This document shows, piece by piece, positions 16,134 to 23,693 of a stretch of DNA of 25,539 nt. Every line of letters begins with the position of its first letter. The stretch's first letter is position 1. Below the pieces are notes generated by a model that was not told the origin of the DNA, did not search any database, and saw nothing but the letters and a program-made list of their open reading frames with translations. The stretch comes from JAKASV01 sp964595035 (GTDB taxonomy: Bacteria; Babelota; Babeliae; Babelales; Vermiphilaceae): contig CAZQNW010000009.1 of the NCBI GenBank assembly GCA_964595035.1, positions 1 to 25,539 on the forward strand. Direction: 5' to 3'. Made by a program: the position numbers and the translations under genes.

Positions 16134-16240
16134 GAGTTTTCCCTTCTTTAAAGATGGTTATATTGCATAAGCATAAACTATGCATGCTAAATATTTTACT
16201 GCCTAACTACATTTTACGAAATATAACTTCCATTTGTCAA

Positions 16241-16260
16241 TTATTTTTTATAAAAAATAA
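16241..16260. repeat. Perfect 20-bp A/T palindrome
   Basis: TTATTTTTTA followed directly by its reverse complement. It lies between the terminator-like hairpin and the RING gene and could be an operator or a second termination structure. Confidence 0.5.
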
Positions 16261-16276
16261 AGCAAATCTCAAATAG

Positions 16277-16305
16277 AAGAACCCCTCTTAAATTAAGGGG
16301 TTCTT
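16277..16305. terminator. Terminator-like hairpin downstream of ftsY
   Basis: AAGAACCCCT (16277-16286) and AGGGGTTCTT (16296-16305) form a perfect 10-bp stem with a 9-base loop. The T-run (to 16308) is on the + strand, although all nearby genes are on the minus strand, where the tail TTCTTCTATTT is only partly T-rich. It probably ends the ftsY transcript and may work in both directions. Confidence 0.65.
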
Positions 16306-16455
16306 TTTAATTTTAAACTATTCTATTTGTTTTTGTCTTAACTATACTAATTATGTTATACAAATATAAAATAAAATTTATAAATAATCTTGTAAAATAA
16401 AGTAAGTTGAGAAAGTTGGTATCAAAATATAAGTATGGGATAAAAGTATTGATAT

Positions 16456-17349
16456 TTACTCTCCGTTAAGGAGTTCATGTACATAGTCATTGCCGGAAAA
16501 TAACTTTAATTGGTCCGGCTGTTCACCGAATGATATATAAAGAACCGGAATTTTAAGTTCGTGTGCGATAGCAAATACAATACCACCCTTTCCGGTGCCA
16601 TCCATTTTGGTTAGGGCTATGCCATCAAGTTGAGTACTTTCGTGAAATATACGTGCTTGTTCCAGTGAATTTTGGCCGAGCATAGTATCTACCGTTAAAA
16701 TTGTATTGACGTGTTGATCAGGTAATTGTTGTGTTATTACGCGTTTTATTTTTTCAAGTTCTTTCATGAGGTTTACTTTTGTTTGCAGGCGCCCCGCTGT
16801 ATCAATAATTATTGTGTCATACTGACCATTTTTGAATTGAGAACATCCTTTATATACGACAGATGCAGGATCTTGTTGATAGGTTCCTTGAATTATATCA
16901 ATACGTAGTTTTTGAGCCCATGTTGCGAGTTGCTCTTGAGCGGCTGCGCGGTAGGTGTCAGCGGCAACCAGAAGTACTTTTTTACCCTCTTGTTGCATAG
17001 TATAAGCAAGTTTTGAGGCGAGTGTTGTTTTACCGCTGCCATTGATGCCGACAAGCAAAATTATCGAAGCATCTGGATGTGCGTGAGGTATATCTAAAAG
17101 TTTAAGCAGTTCTTTGTGGAGTTCTTGTTTAAGTGTTTGGCTATCGTGGATAGTGCCGTTTGTATACTGATTTTTTAGGCTTTGTATGATATATTTTGTC
17201 GTTGCGACTCCGGTATCCGCTTGAATAAGAATTTTCTCGAGTTCTGCTAAAGTTTCTTGATCGATTGTATTTTTTGAAAATAGTTCAGTGAATTTTGATG
17301 TACAGGTACTGTAGATTTTGTGTAAAGCTTTTTTAATAAAATTAAACAT
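16456..17349 (-). CDS. ftsY: Signal recognition particle receptor FtsY
   Basis: FtsY is the SRP-GTPase receptor that docks ribosome-SRP complexes at the membrane for insertion of membrane proteins. The 297-residue protein has an N domain (about 1-90) and a G domain with GINGSGKTT (101-109), DTYRAAA (131-137), DTAGR (183-187) and TKMDGTGKGG (247-256), followed by 'FGEQPDQLKLF'. The SRP partner Ffh has the same fold, but GINGSGKTT is the FtsY form and there is no C-terminal M domain. The acidic A domain of E. coli FtsY is absent; a short amphipathic N-terminus could serve for membrane contact. It follows the HAS-barrel-like gene by 73 bp. AGG lies 5 bases before the ATG. Confidence 0.96.
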   Translation of the reverse strand: MFNFIKKALHKIYSTCTSKFTELFSKNTIDQETLAELEKILIQADTGVATTKYIIQSLKNQYTNGTIHDSQTLKQELHKELLKLLDIPHAHPDASIILLVGINGSGKTTLASKLAYTMQQEGKKVLLVAADTYRAAAQEQLATWAQKLRIDIIQGTYQQDPASVVYKGCSQFKNGQYDTIIIDTAGRLQTKVNLMKELEKIKRVITQQLPDQHVNTILTVDTMLGQNSLEQARIFHESTQLDGIALTKMDGTGKGGIVFAIAHELKIPVLYISFGEQPDQLKLFSGNDYVHELLNGE

Positions 17350-17422
17350 AAAAACCTAAATTTTATATGATTTTTGGTTAACTACATTTTAGTATGACAC
17401 GGTATAAGGTTACAGGCAAAAG

Positions 17423-18028
17423 CTAGCGGGTTGCAAGGTGCTGTACACGTTGTGTAAAAAATTTGAGTCTGCGGTAATCGTTGCCAATAAGTATCGCGTA
17501 AACCTGAAGATATTTTTGTAGCCGTTCAGGAGTCATTATTCCTAAAGTTTTTTGGTAACTGAAACATGCCAGTAATACTTCGTCTATTTGAATGGTTAAC
17601 TGTGATGATTGAGCTCCAAAAAGCAGATATAAAAAATGTTCTGATGAAAAAAAGCGTGCAGAAATTTCTTTGGGAGTTTCTTGTACAAATGCGTGAATAT
17701 GGGCCGGTTCTGGTGCAAGAAGGTATGTAATTGAATTATGTTCAATATAGCCTACAGTGAGACAGGTAAATGTTGTTTTTAAGAATTCAAAAATTTGCGG
17801 TTGTTCTGCCATGAGCTCTTCCTCGGTTTTTTGATAAGGAAAAGGGTAGCGCGTAGGATCCATCGATCCGGTATGTGTCTGACACACGAGACCTAATAAG
17901 GTTCGTGTATTCATGTTTATGGAAACTAGTGATCCAAATAGAGGGAATTTATTCCATTGCCAACTTTGGCTTATCCAGCCGGAAAGAGAACTTTCAATTA
18001 CTTCAGCGAAAGCAGCTTGTTTATCCAT
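17423..18028 (-). CDS. HAS-barrel-like conserved protein
   Basis: This 201-residue soluble protein resembles conserved hypotheticals of Cyanobacteria and Chloroflexi whose N-terminus is a HAS-barrel-like domain (the small beta barrel of HerA and F1-ATPase). The shared pattern is an 'FAEVIESSLSGWISQ' opening, 'FGSLV', 'TLLGLV', a 'TGSMDPTRYPF' segment and 'EELMAEQPQIF'. This is recognised by eye and needs a profile search. The C-terminal half is helical with no motif I know. No function is assigned. It sits between the PPP phosphatase gene (31 bp upstream) and ftsY on the same strand. There is no visible Shine-Dalgarno site before the ATG. Confidence 0.6.
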   Translation of the reverse strand: MDKQAAFAEVIESSLSGWISQSWQWNKFPLFGSLVSINMNTRTLLGLVCQTHTGSMDPTRYPFPYQKTEEELMAEQPQIFEFLKTTFTCLTVGYIEHNSITYLLAPEPAHIHAFVQETPKEISARFFSSEHFLYLLFGAQSSQLTIQIDEVLLACFSYQKTLGIMTPERLQKYLQVYAILIGNDYRRLKFFTQRVQHLATR

Positions 18029-18059
18029 TGTTATACCGTATATTTTTTACACTGTGCAT

Positions 18060-19514
18060 TTAATATCTCATGCGTTCTGTTATATGAGCAGTTATCTCCC
18101 ATAAACGAGAATCTTCTTTAAAATTTATCTCACCGTAGGTTTCTACCTTATTTAAGTAGTCAAAAAGCCATCTTGTTGAAGCAATGCATGTATATACACT
18201 GGCCGGTGGTATAATTTCCGGGACCATATTATGTAACATATCCCAATCGTTTGTTTCAGATGATGAAACTTTTTTTAATCTGCCGATACCAAATATATGC
18301 TGGTGACCGCGTATTATTGAGTCAAGTATATATGGATGAGTCGGATATGCGCTTGCATGCTCATCAAAAAAATCCATAATTGCATGAGTATTGTAGAGGA
18401 ATATACTAGGTCCTCGTTCTGAGCGAGTTACGAGTGCCGGCTCATTGGCTGTGCGATTTGACCTAAAATCTGTCCATAAAAAGCCACAAGGTTTTTGTTC
18501 ATCTAGGCTAAAGTCCATTTCAAAATGTTCTAAAGCTGTATTTTTATGATCTTTAACAATTTTTTGTAAAAAATATTTTAAATTAATGCGTGGTTCAATG
18601 CCGCCATGACAGAAAAATAAAAAGCGATAAGGGCTATTGTAGGGATCTTTACGAGGTTGGGGTGCAATTCCGATCAATAAACCAGAGGGTAGTTTAGAAT
18701 ATAAATCTTTAAGGAAGAGTGTTAATAGTTCAGCATCAAACTGTGTGCATTCTTGCATTTGTCGAAAAAAATCACTACAAAAGGATAATTCTAATGTTTC
18801 GTGATTACCGCGAAGTATAAATATATTATTGGGGTTACGTAATTTTAAACCCAACAAAACTCTCCAAATCTCCGGTCCGCGTGGACCACGGTCATTAATG
18901 TCACCGGTACATATAACAATGGTATTAGGCGCAAGTTTCCCATCTTTATTAATGAATTTTCTCAAATAAAAACATTGTAATATATGGCGTAGAGTATTTG
19001 CGTTGCCATGCAGGTCACCTATAACTAATATTGTTGATAAAGGTGAAATAATGCGTGCTTGTAAAAAAAGATTGGTGTACGAAGTAAATCGCGTTGCTAA
19101 TGTGCGTATATATTCGGCTATGACCTGTTTTGGAATATGTGGTTGAAACATAATTTGAGGAATAAATTTAAGTGTTCGTATGTGTTCTAGAGGGTAATAT
19201 TGACTCTTTTTTGTTACGTAATCATGAATATAAGCAGCTTTTCTTTCGGATAAATTAACAATAACTATTCCGAAATGATAAGAACCGTCATCAGCAGCAA
19301 CTAACACCAGCATTCCTGTATGAAGCTGTGTATCAACAGGGGCTGAAATATCTTGAGCTTCCAGGGCGTCTATTGGTATTGTTTTACTTGTTTTTATTTT
19401 TTCAGCAGGGATTGGAATTATGCAACATTCTAAAGTGTGTATAGCAATAATAGGGAGGATTAGAATAATGTAAGGAGATGTAGCTAAAAAGCCAATAATA
19501 TTAAGATATTTCAT
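18060..19514 (-). CDS. Probably exported PPP-family Ser/Thr phosphatase
   Basis: This 484-residue protein has the full metal-binding set of PPP-type phosphatases: GDLHGN (166-171), GDINDRG (204-210), GNHE (236-239), FCHGG (H303) and RGHQ (H404). This eukaryote-like family removes phosphate from Ser/Thr residues with two metal ions. A hydrophobic N-terminus (about 5-28) suggests export or membrane anchoring. Residues about 65-117 contain 'GMLVLVAADDGSYHFGIVIV' and an 'IHDY' segment, a strand pattern like Tudor/SH3 barrels; this is only a visual resemblance. I chose ATG 19512-19514 because GAGGA lies upstream; an in-frame TTG at 19529 lacks support. Host proteins are a possible target, by inference. 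Confidence 0.86.
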   Translation of the reverse strand: MKYLNIIGFLATSPYIILILPIIAIHTLECCIIPIPAEKIKTSKTIPIDALEAQDISAPVDTQLHTGMLVLVAADDGSYHFGIVIVNLSERKAAYIHDYVTKKSQYYPLEHIRTLKFIPQIMFQPHIPKQVIAEYIRTLATRFTSYTNLFLQARIISPLSTILVIGDLHGNANTLRHILQCFYLRKFINKDGKLAPNTIVICTGDINDRGPRGPEIWRVLLGLKLRNPNNIFILRGNHETLELSFCSDFFRQMQECTQFDAELLTLFLKDLYSKLPSGLLIGIAPQPRKDPYNSPYRFLFFCHGGIEPRINLKYFLQKIVKDHKNTALEHFEMDFSLDEQKPCGFLWTDFRSNRTANEPALVTRSERGPSIFLYNTHAIMDFFDEHASAYPTHPYILDSIIRGHQHIFGIGRLKKVSSSETNDWDMLHNMVPEIIPPASVYTCIASTRWLFDYLNKVETYGEINFKEDSRLWEITAHITERMRY

Positions 19515-19919
19515 GAGGTCCTCACTCAAGGATCAAGGTTGTTGTTCTTTAGTTGTTGTTCTTTAGATGATACATGTACTTTGGCATTTTTCAATAATTA
19601 ATAGCAAGAAATAAAAAAGGAAAGACTCATTTAATATTTATTGAAATGCTATGTAAGGAGTTAAACCTAGCATCAGCTTTTCGATGCAGCTGAATGTTGT
19701 TTCAATAATTTTTCTTTTCTTTTTGGTGTATTTTGCCAATAGTTCACTCCCTTTGCGCTTAGAATTCTTTAGCTTGCTTTTGTTTTTTGTTTAAATTTTT
19801 GGAGATTATGCTATGGGAATTTTACTTTTTTTGTAAATTTCAAAGGTCACAATTTAGGTTGCTGAATTTTTTAAGTTGTATGAATTTCTATTTTTTTCTT
19901 CATTGGCAATCTTTTCCAT
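19515..19919. other. Upstream region between divergent genes
   Basis: About 405 bp between the phosphatase (-) and repressor (+) genes, ahead of the promoter at 19920-19947. It is very T-rich on the + strand (for example 33 T to 9 A in 19741-19800). Apart from the tandem repeat at 19539-19566 I see no gene or RNA. Confidence 0.5.
19539..19566. repeat. Tandem 14-bp duplication
   Basis: TTGTTGTTCTTTAG occurs twice head to tail (19539-19552 and 19553-19566), 25 bp upstream of the phosphatase start. It may be a slippage product. Confidence 0.8.
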
Positions 19920-19947
19920 TTGACAAGTTTGCAAATATGAGTACAAT
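19920..19947 (+). promoter_or_regulatory. Sigma-70-type promoter of the repressor gene
   Basis: TTGACA (19920-19925), a 16-base spacer and TACAAT (19942-19947) make the best promoter in the window. The expected start is near 19954, about 45 bases before the chosen start codon. Confidence 0.7.
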
Positions 19948-19985
19948 TAGAATTAAGCAGTAGTTGAAATCATGGTATTACTAAC

Positions 19986-19994
19986 AGGAGGAGG
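19986..19994 (+). promoter_or_regulatory. Strong ribosome binding site fixing the repressor start
   Basis: AGGAGGAGG lies inside the longer reading frame that begins at ATG 19972, and 4-8 bases before ATG 19999. This favours 19999 as the true start. Confidence 0.75.
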
Positions 19995-19998
19995 ATGC

Positions 19999-20730
19999 AT
20001 GTCATCATCGACTGGATCAAAGGCTATAAGCCCTAGGGCTCCTAAGGCTTATATGTCCTCATCGTCAACTGAGTTACGCGTAAAAGAATTACTCAGAGAA
20101 AAGGGATGGACAACTAAGGTTCTTGCTGAAAAGACCGGTATGTCTGAAAGTTATTTAACCCATATTAAAAATGGGACACGTCGCTGGAACGAAGATTCGT
20201 TAAGGAAGCTTGCTAATGCTTTTGAGGTAAGCCCTATTGATTTATTTGCTCAACGCCGCCAACGTACTGATAATATTGACAACAATGTCAGTATGCCTGA
20301 AAAATCAGATATAGAACTTAAAGTACAAATAGTACCTGTAGTAGGTGAAATTCCATCGAATCCATCACCTTACAACAATCAATTAGCTCAGTTAACAACG
20401 GGTCATAAGGATATTTTTGTTCCCGTTCTTAATACAGCTGATGCAGGGATGTTTGCTTTGCATGTTGATAATAATTTAATGGCCCCAACATTTATTAAGG
20501 GAGACTATTTAATTATATCTCCTGAAAATTGGACTCGTTCAGGTGATATTGCAGCTGTAGAATATGGCAATGATACTATTGTCAAAGCTATTATGCAGGT
20601 TACCTATACAGAAGACTTTATTGTCTTGGAATCTGTTAATCATAAGCAGGCCCCGGTTGCTCTGATTCGAGGCAAGGATCATTTCAGAATTATTGGTCGT
20701 GTAATTCAACGTCACCAAAAATTTGAGTAA
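19999..20730 (+). CDS. XRE-family repressor with degenerate S24 domain
   Basis: This 243-residue regulator has an XRE-type helix-turn-helix (about 25-86; 'VLAEKTGMSESYLTHIKNGTR') and a C-terminal LexA/CI-like S24 domain (about 110-240). In active S24 proteins the nucleophile lies in a GDSMxP motif. Here it reads DNNLMAP, with Leu at the Ser position (L160), while the general-base Lys seems kept (K196, 'DTIVKAIM'). The usual Ala-Gly or Cys-Gly cleavage site is also absent. It should therefore bind and dimerise but not cleave itself. A strong promoter and ribosome binding site precede it. Two palindromes directly downstream, before rpsF, are candidate operators. Target genes are unknown. Confidence 0.88.
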   Translation: MSSSTGSKAISPRAPKAYMSSSSTELRVKELLREKGWTTKVLAEKTGMSESYLTHIKNGTRRWNEDSLRKLANAFEVSPIDLFAQRRQRTDNIDNNVSMPEKSDIELKVQIVPVVGEIPSNPSPYNNQLAQLTTGHKDIFVPVLNTADAGMFALHVDNNLMAPTFIKGDYLIISPENWTRSGDIAAVEYGNDTIVKAIMQVTYTEDFIVLESVNHKQAPVALIRGKDHFRIIGRVIQRHQKFE

Positions 20731-20741
20731 AGTTTTATAAA

Positions 20742-20780
20742 AGTACCGGAAAAGTTGAAAAATCAAGCTTTTCTGGTACT
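20742..20780 (+). terminator. Long hairpin after the repressor gene
   Basis: AGTACCGGAAAAG (20742-20754) pairs with CTTTTCTGGTACT (20768-20780) with a single G-U pair. The stem can extend by TTGA/TCAA past a bulged G to a 4-base loop. No T-run follows, so it is an unusual terminator or a regulatory RNA structure. It begins 12 bases after the stop codon. Confidence 0.5.
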
Positions 20781-20793
20781 ATAAACTTGTTTA

Positions 20794-20814
20794 GTCATAT
20801 ATAGATTATATGAC
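20794..20814. promoter_or_regulatory. Palindrome, candidate operator 1
   Basis: GTCATATA-N5-TATATGAC, perfect 8-bp arms, between the repressor gene and rpsF. The symmetry and size suit a dimeric helix-turn-helix protein. Confidence 0.45.
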
Positions 20815-20823
20815 ATAAGCTGA

Positions 20824-20843
20824 ATAGAACATGTCTGTTCTAT
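20824..20843. promoter_or_regulatory. Palindrome, candidate operator 2
   Basis: ATAGAACA-N4-TGTTCTAT, perfect 8-bp arms. It contains GAAC-N6-GTTC, similar to but two bases wider than the Gram-positive LexA box GAAC-N4-GTTC. It lies 50-69 bases before the rpsF start. Confidence 0.45.
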
Positions 20844-20849
20844 AGTGTA

Positions 20850-20878
20850 TTGTAACACTTCCGATTAGCTTTTATATA
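20850..20878 (+). promoter_or_regulatory. Possible rpsF promoter
   Basis: TTGTAA (20850-20855), 17 bases, then TATATA (20873-20878). It would give a very short leader before the ATG at 20893, so an alternative -10 at 20841-20846 (TATAGT), overlapping palindrome 2, is also possible. Confidence 0.3.
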
Positions 20879-20892
20879 AAGGTTTTATTGAC

Positions 20893-21378
20893 ATGGCACG
20901 TTACGAGGTATTGCTGCTAACTATCCCGGAGATAACCGAGGATGAGATTAAAAATATTGAATCCCAGATTCAAGGGCTTTTAAGGTCTGCCAAGGGAACA
21001 TTCATATCTTTTGAGCGCTGGGGCAAGTTCCGTCTTGCTTATCCGGTTAAAAAAAATGAATATGGCGTGTATTTCTTAGTCAGGTTTGAGTTGCCGGGGG
21101 AAGCAATTGATACTCTTAAAGAGCTTAAAAATCTTATCGATGTTAAGTTCTATGATGTCGTTATGCGTAGCATGGTTAGTGCCCTTGATCCTAAGAAGTC
21201 ATTGGTTTATCAACGTCCAACATCGCTTGAAGAAGCTCCTAGACGCGAATCCAGTTCGTTTTTGCGACCAGGTAAGCATGCTGATAGTCGAGTAAATGAC
21301 AGTATAACACTCGATGAAGAAATAGATGTTGAAGAAGACTATGATGGAGAAGAAAAAGCTTTAGAGCAACAAGTTTAA
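20893..21378 (+). CDS. rpsF: Small ribosomal subunit protein bS6
   Basis: bS6 binds the central domain of 16S rRNA with bS18. The N-terminal ~100 residues carry the S6 fold: 'YEVLLLTIPEITEDEI', the 'WGKFRLAYPVKKNEYGVYFLVRFE' region and 'LIDVKFYDVVMRSM'. The protein is 161 residues, longer than the usual 95-135, because of a C-terminal tail that ends in an acidic Glu/Asp-rich stretch (about 137-158). rpsR follows after 12 bp; ssb, often between them, and rplI, often after them, are missing here. AAAGG lies about 10 bases before the ATG. Confidence 0.95.
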   Translation: MARYEVLLLTIPEITEDEIKNIESQIQGLLRSAKGTFISFERWGKFRLAYPVKKNEYGVYFLVRFELPGEAIDTLKELKNLIDVKFYDVVMRSMVSALDPKKSLVYQRPTSLEEAPRRESSSFLRPGKHADSRVNDSITLDEEIDVEEDYDGEEKALEQQV

Positions 21379-21390
21379 AGGATAAGGACC

Positions 21391-21669
21391 ATGACAAAGA
21401 AGATTAAATTAAAAATTAGCTCTCGTTTATTAAAAAAACGTACTCGTAAGAGTGGCTATACGCAAAAACCTTGTCGCTTTTGTGGCAGCGATGAGCAAGC
21501 TCAATTAATTGATTACAAAAACGCTGGATTTTTAAAGCATTTTTTGACTGAAAGAGGTAAAATTTTACCTTCACGCATTTCAGGTGCTTGTTGCTTACAT
21601 CAACGTTTATTAGCGCATGAAATTAAAAAGGCTCGCATGATGGCCTTATTGCCATACGTAGCTTCCTAA
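21391..21669 (+). CDS. rpsR: Small ribosomal subunit protein bS18
   Basis: This 92-residue protein matches bS18, the partner of bS6 on the 30S platform. It has 'PCRFCGS', 'IDYKNAGFLKHFLTERGKILPS' (split here as IDYKNAGFL and FLTERGKILPS) and 'GACCLHQR', the last matching GTCAKHQR. C28, C31, C67 and H70 are placed as in zinc-binding (C+) forms of S18. The N-terminus is Lys/Arg-rich. AAGGA sites lie just before the ATG. A terminator follows, so rpsF-rpsR is a two-gene operon. Confidence 0.96.
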   Translation: MTKKIKLKISSRLLKKRTRKSGYTQKPCRFCGSDEQAQLIDYKNAGFLKHFLTERGKILPSRISGACCLHQRLLAHEIKKARMMALLPYVAS

Positions 21670-21706
21670 TTATACAGATCTTTTATAGAATTGTGTGTGG
21701 TATTTC

Positions 21707-21741
21707 CCTGCCAATCATTTTTGGTTGGCAGGTCTTCTTTT
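21707..21741 (+). terminator. Rho-independent terminator after rpsR
   Basis: CCTGCCAATC (21707-21716) pairs with GGTTGGCAGG (21723-21732), a 10-bp stem including one G-U pair, with a 6-base loop and a T-rich tail TCTTCTTTT. It is 37 bp after the rpsR stop. Confidence 0.88.
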
Positions 21742-21860
21742 GATTCAATACATCAGTTGTCAGTAACAAAAAAGGTTCAAGCGAGTTGAGCATTGTACAA
21801 TGTCGAAGAGAGTTTAAGAAAGGGGGCTTGTGCGGGTGCATAAGTTTTTAGGGTGTATTT

Positions 21861-23675
21861 ATGGAAACAAAACAAAAAGAACAGCGTGCCAATGTGCGCA
21901 ATATAGCTATCATAGCTCACGTTGACCATGGAAAAACAACACTCGTAGATCAATTACTACAGCAGTCAGGTACCATACAAAGCGATCATGTAGATCGTGT
22001 CATGGATTCAGGTGATTTAGAACGTGAGCGAGGGATAACAATTTTAGCCAAACAAACCGGTATACATTATGGCGATTATGAGATTAATATAGTCGATACT
22101 CCCGGGCATACCGATTTTGGAGGTGAAGTTGAGCGTACTCTGCAGATGGTTGAAGGATTTTTATTGCTCGTTGATGCTGCCGAAGGCGTATTGCCAGGAA
22201 CTAAATTTGTTCTCCATAAGGCATTACTTAATCAATTAAGACCTGTTGTTATGATCAATAAAATTGATCGTAAAGACGCTGATATTGCCAAAACCGAACG
22301 GGAAATTCAAGATTTGTTTTTAGATTTGGCTGTTCGTGAAGATCAATTGGATTTTCCTATTTTATATGGTTCTTCGCGTCTTGGCTTTGCGAATCTTGAT
22401 TCAACTATGCGTTCCGGCGATTTAACTCCGTTATTTGATGTTATAATTAATAAGGTTCCTGCTCCTATAAATAAATGTGATCATCTACAGATGCTTGTTA
22501 CAAATTTAGAACATTCGGATTTCTTAGGTCAAATAGCAGTAGGTAGAATTTTTGGTGGCAAAATATACATGAATCAGCAAGTAGTTTGCTGTAAAAAAGA
22601 AAAAGTAAGTTCACCCGTACGTATAACCAAAATTTTCAAATATATTGGTCTGGACAAGGTTGCGGTCGACAAAGCTCAATTTGGCGATATTGTTGCAGTT
22701 TCCGGTTTTGAAGAGCCTGTTACGATTGGGTCTACTATATGTCAGCCGGATTTTCCGGATGCGTATCCTTACCTGTCAGTTGATGAACCGACATTGACCA
22801 TGTATTTTTCTGTTAATGATTCACCGTTTAGTGGTCGTGAAGGTAATTATTTGACATCACGCCATCTAAAGACGCGTCTCGAAAAAGAATTAAAAACAAA
22901 TGTTGCTCTTGTTGTTGAGCCGACTGATCAACCTGATGTGTTTAAGGTTTCCGGTCGTGGGCAATTGCATCTTGGTATCTTAATTGAAAATATGCGCAGA
23001 GAGGGTTTCGAGCTACAATTATCTGCGCCTGAAGTTATTTATAAGACTATTGATGGCCAAAAATGTGAACCTATCGAATACCTTATGCTTGATCTTGATG
23101 AAGCATACCAAGGTATCATTATGGAAAAATTAGGCCGTAGAAAAGCACAATTAATTGGAATGACGCCCCAAGGGAACGGTAGAGTTCGACTTGAATTTGA
23201 AATTCCATCTCGTGGGTTAATTGGGTTCCGAGGACAATTTTTAAGTGATACCAGGGGTTCTGGTATTATGCATGTTAGTTTCTTGGGTTATGAGCCATAT
23301 AAGGGTGATATTCCTGTGCGCACACGAGGTGCTATTGTATCTATGGAAAATGGCGAAGCTACAGGCTATGCTTTGGATATTTTGCAGGCACGTGGGACAT
23401 TGTTTATTAAGCCTGGCGATCCTATCTATGAAGGTATGATTATTGGTGAAAATAGCCGTGAAAATGATATGGATGTTAACCCATGCAAAGAAAAAAAATT
23501 ATCTAATATGCGTGCATCCGGATCTGATGATGCTATTAAATTAACTCCTCCACGTATTATGGAGCTTGAAACTTGTATGGAATGGATACGTCCTGACGAG
23601 TTAATTGAAGTAACACCAAATTCAATTCGTTTGCGTAAAAGAATATTGCGCCAGGTAATGCGTAAAAAAGAATAG
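21861..23675 (+). CDS. typA: Ribosome-associated GTPase TypA/BipA
   Basis: TypA (BipA) is an EF-G-like translational GTPase that binds ribosomes and helps 50S assembly and stress or cold adaptation. The 604-residue protein is of normal length. Motifs are AHVDHGKT (19-26), the switch I ERERGITI (54-61), DTPGH (79-83) and NKID (133-136). Domains II, III, V and the BipA-specific C-terminal domain follow, including 'SRGLIGFRGQFLSDTRGSGI' and 'RPDELIEVTPNSIRLRKRIL'. These C-terminal motifs set it apart from EF-G and LepA. It follows the rpsR terminator, so it has its own promoter, which I cannot locate. AGGGTG lies 6 bases before the ATG. It may share a transcript with truA 18 bp downstream. Confidence 0.96.
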   Translation: METKQKEQRANVRNIAIIAHVDHGKTTLVDQLLQQSGTIQSDHVDRVMDSGDLERERGITILAKQTGIHYGDYEINIVDTPGHTDFGGEVERTLQMVEGFLLLVDAAEGVLPGTKFVLHKALLNQLRPVVMINKIDRKDADIAKTEREIQDLFLDLAVREDQLDFPILYGSSRLGFANLDSTMRSGDLTPLFDVIINKVPAPINKCDHLQMLVTNLEHSDFLGQIAVGRIFGGKIYMNQQVVCCKKEKVSSPVRITKIFKYIGLDKVAVDKAQFGDIVAVSGFEEPVTIGSTICQPDFPDAYPYLSVDEPTLTMYFSVNDSPFSGREGNYLTSRHLKTRLEKELKTNVALVVEPTDQPDVFKVSGRGQLHLGILIENMRREGFELQLSAPEVIYKTIDGQKCEPIEYLMLDLDEAYQGIIMEKLGRRKAQLIGMTPQGNGRVRLEFEIPSRGLIGFRGQFLSDTRGSGIMHVSFLGYEPYKGDIPVRTRGAIVSMENGEATGYALDILQARGTLFIKPGDPIYEGMIIGENSRENDMDVNPCKEKKLSNMRASGSDDAIKLTPPRIMELETCMEWIRPDELIEVTPNSIRLRKRILRQVMRKKE

Positions 23676-23693
23676 TAATCCTTAAGGGACTAT

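Larger units (their letters stand above)
16134..16455. other. Intergenic region between ftsY and the RING gene
   Basis: This 322-bp stretch presumably holds the ftsY transcript end and the promoter of the RING gene. Apart from the hairpin at 16277-16305 and the 20-bp palindrome at 16241-16260 I see no gene. No SRP RNA is recognised despite the neighbouring ftsY. Confidence 0.5.

Noticed and set aside
16134..16455. SRP RNA gene next to ftsY
   Set aside because: No GGAA/GNRA-type SRP core or long stem is seen; only an ordinary hairpin and an A/T palindrome.
17423..18028. RecO
   Set aside because: Size and position are roughly similar, but the N-terminal pattern fits HAS-barrel-like hypotheticals and no RecO zinc or OB motif is visible.
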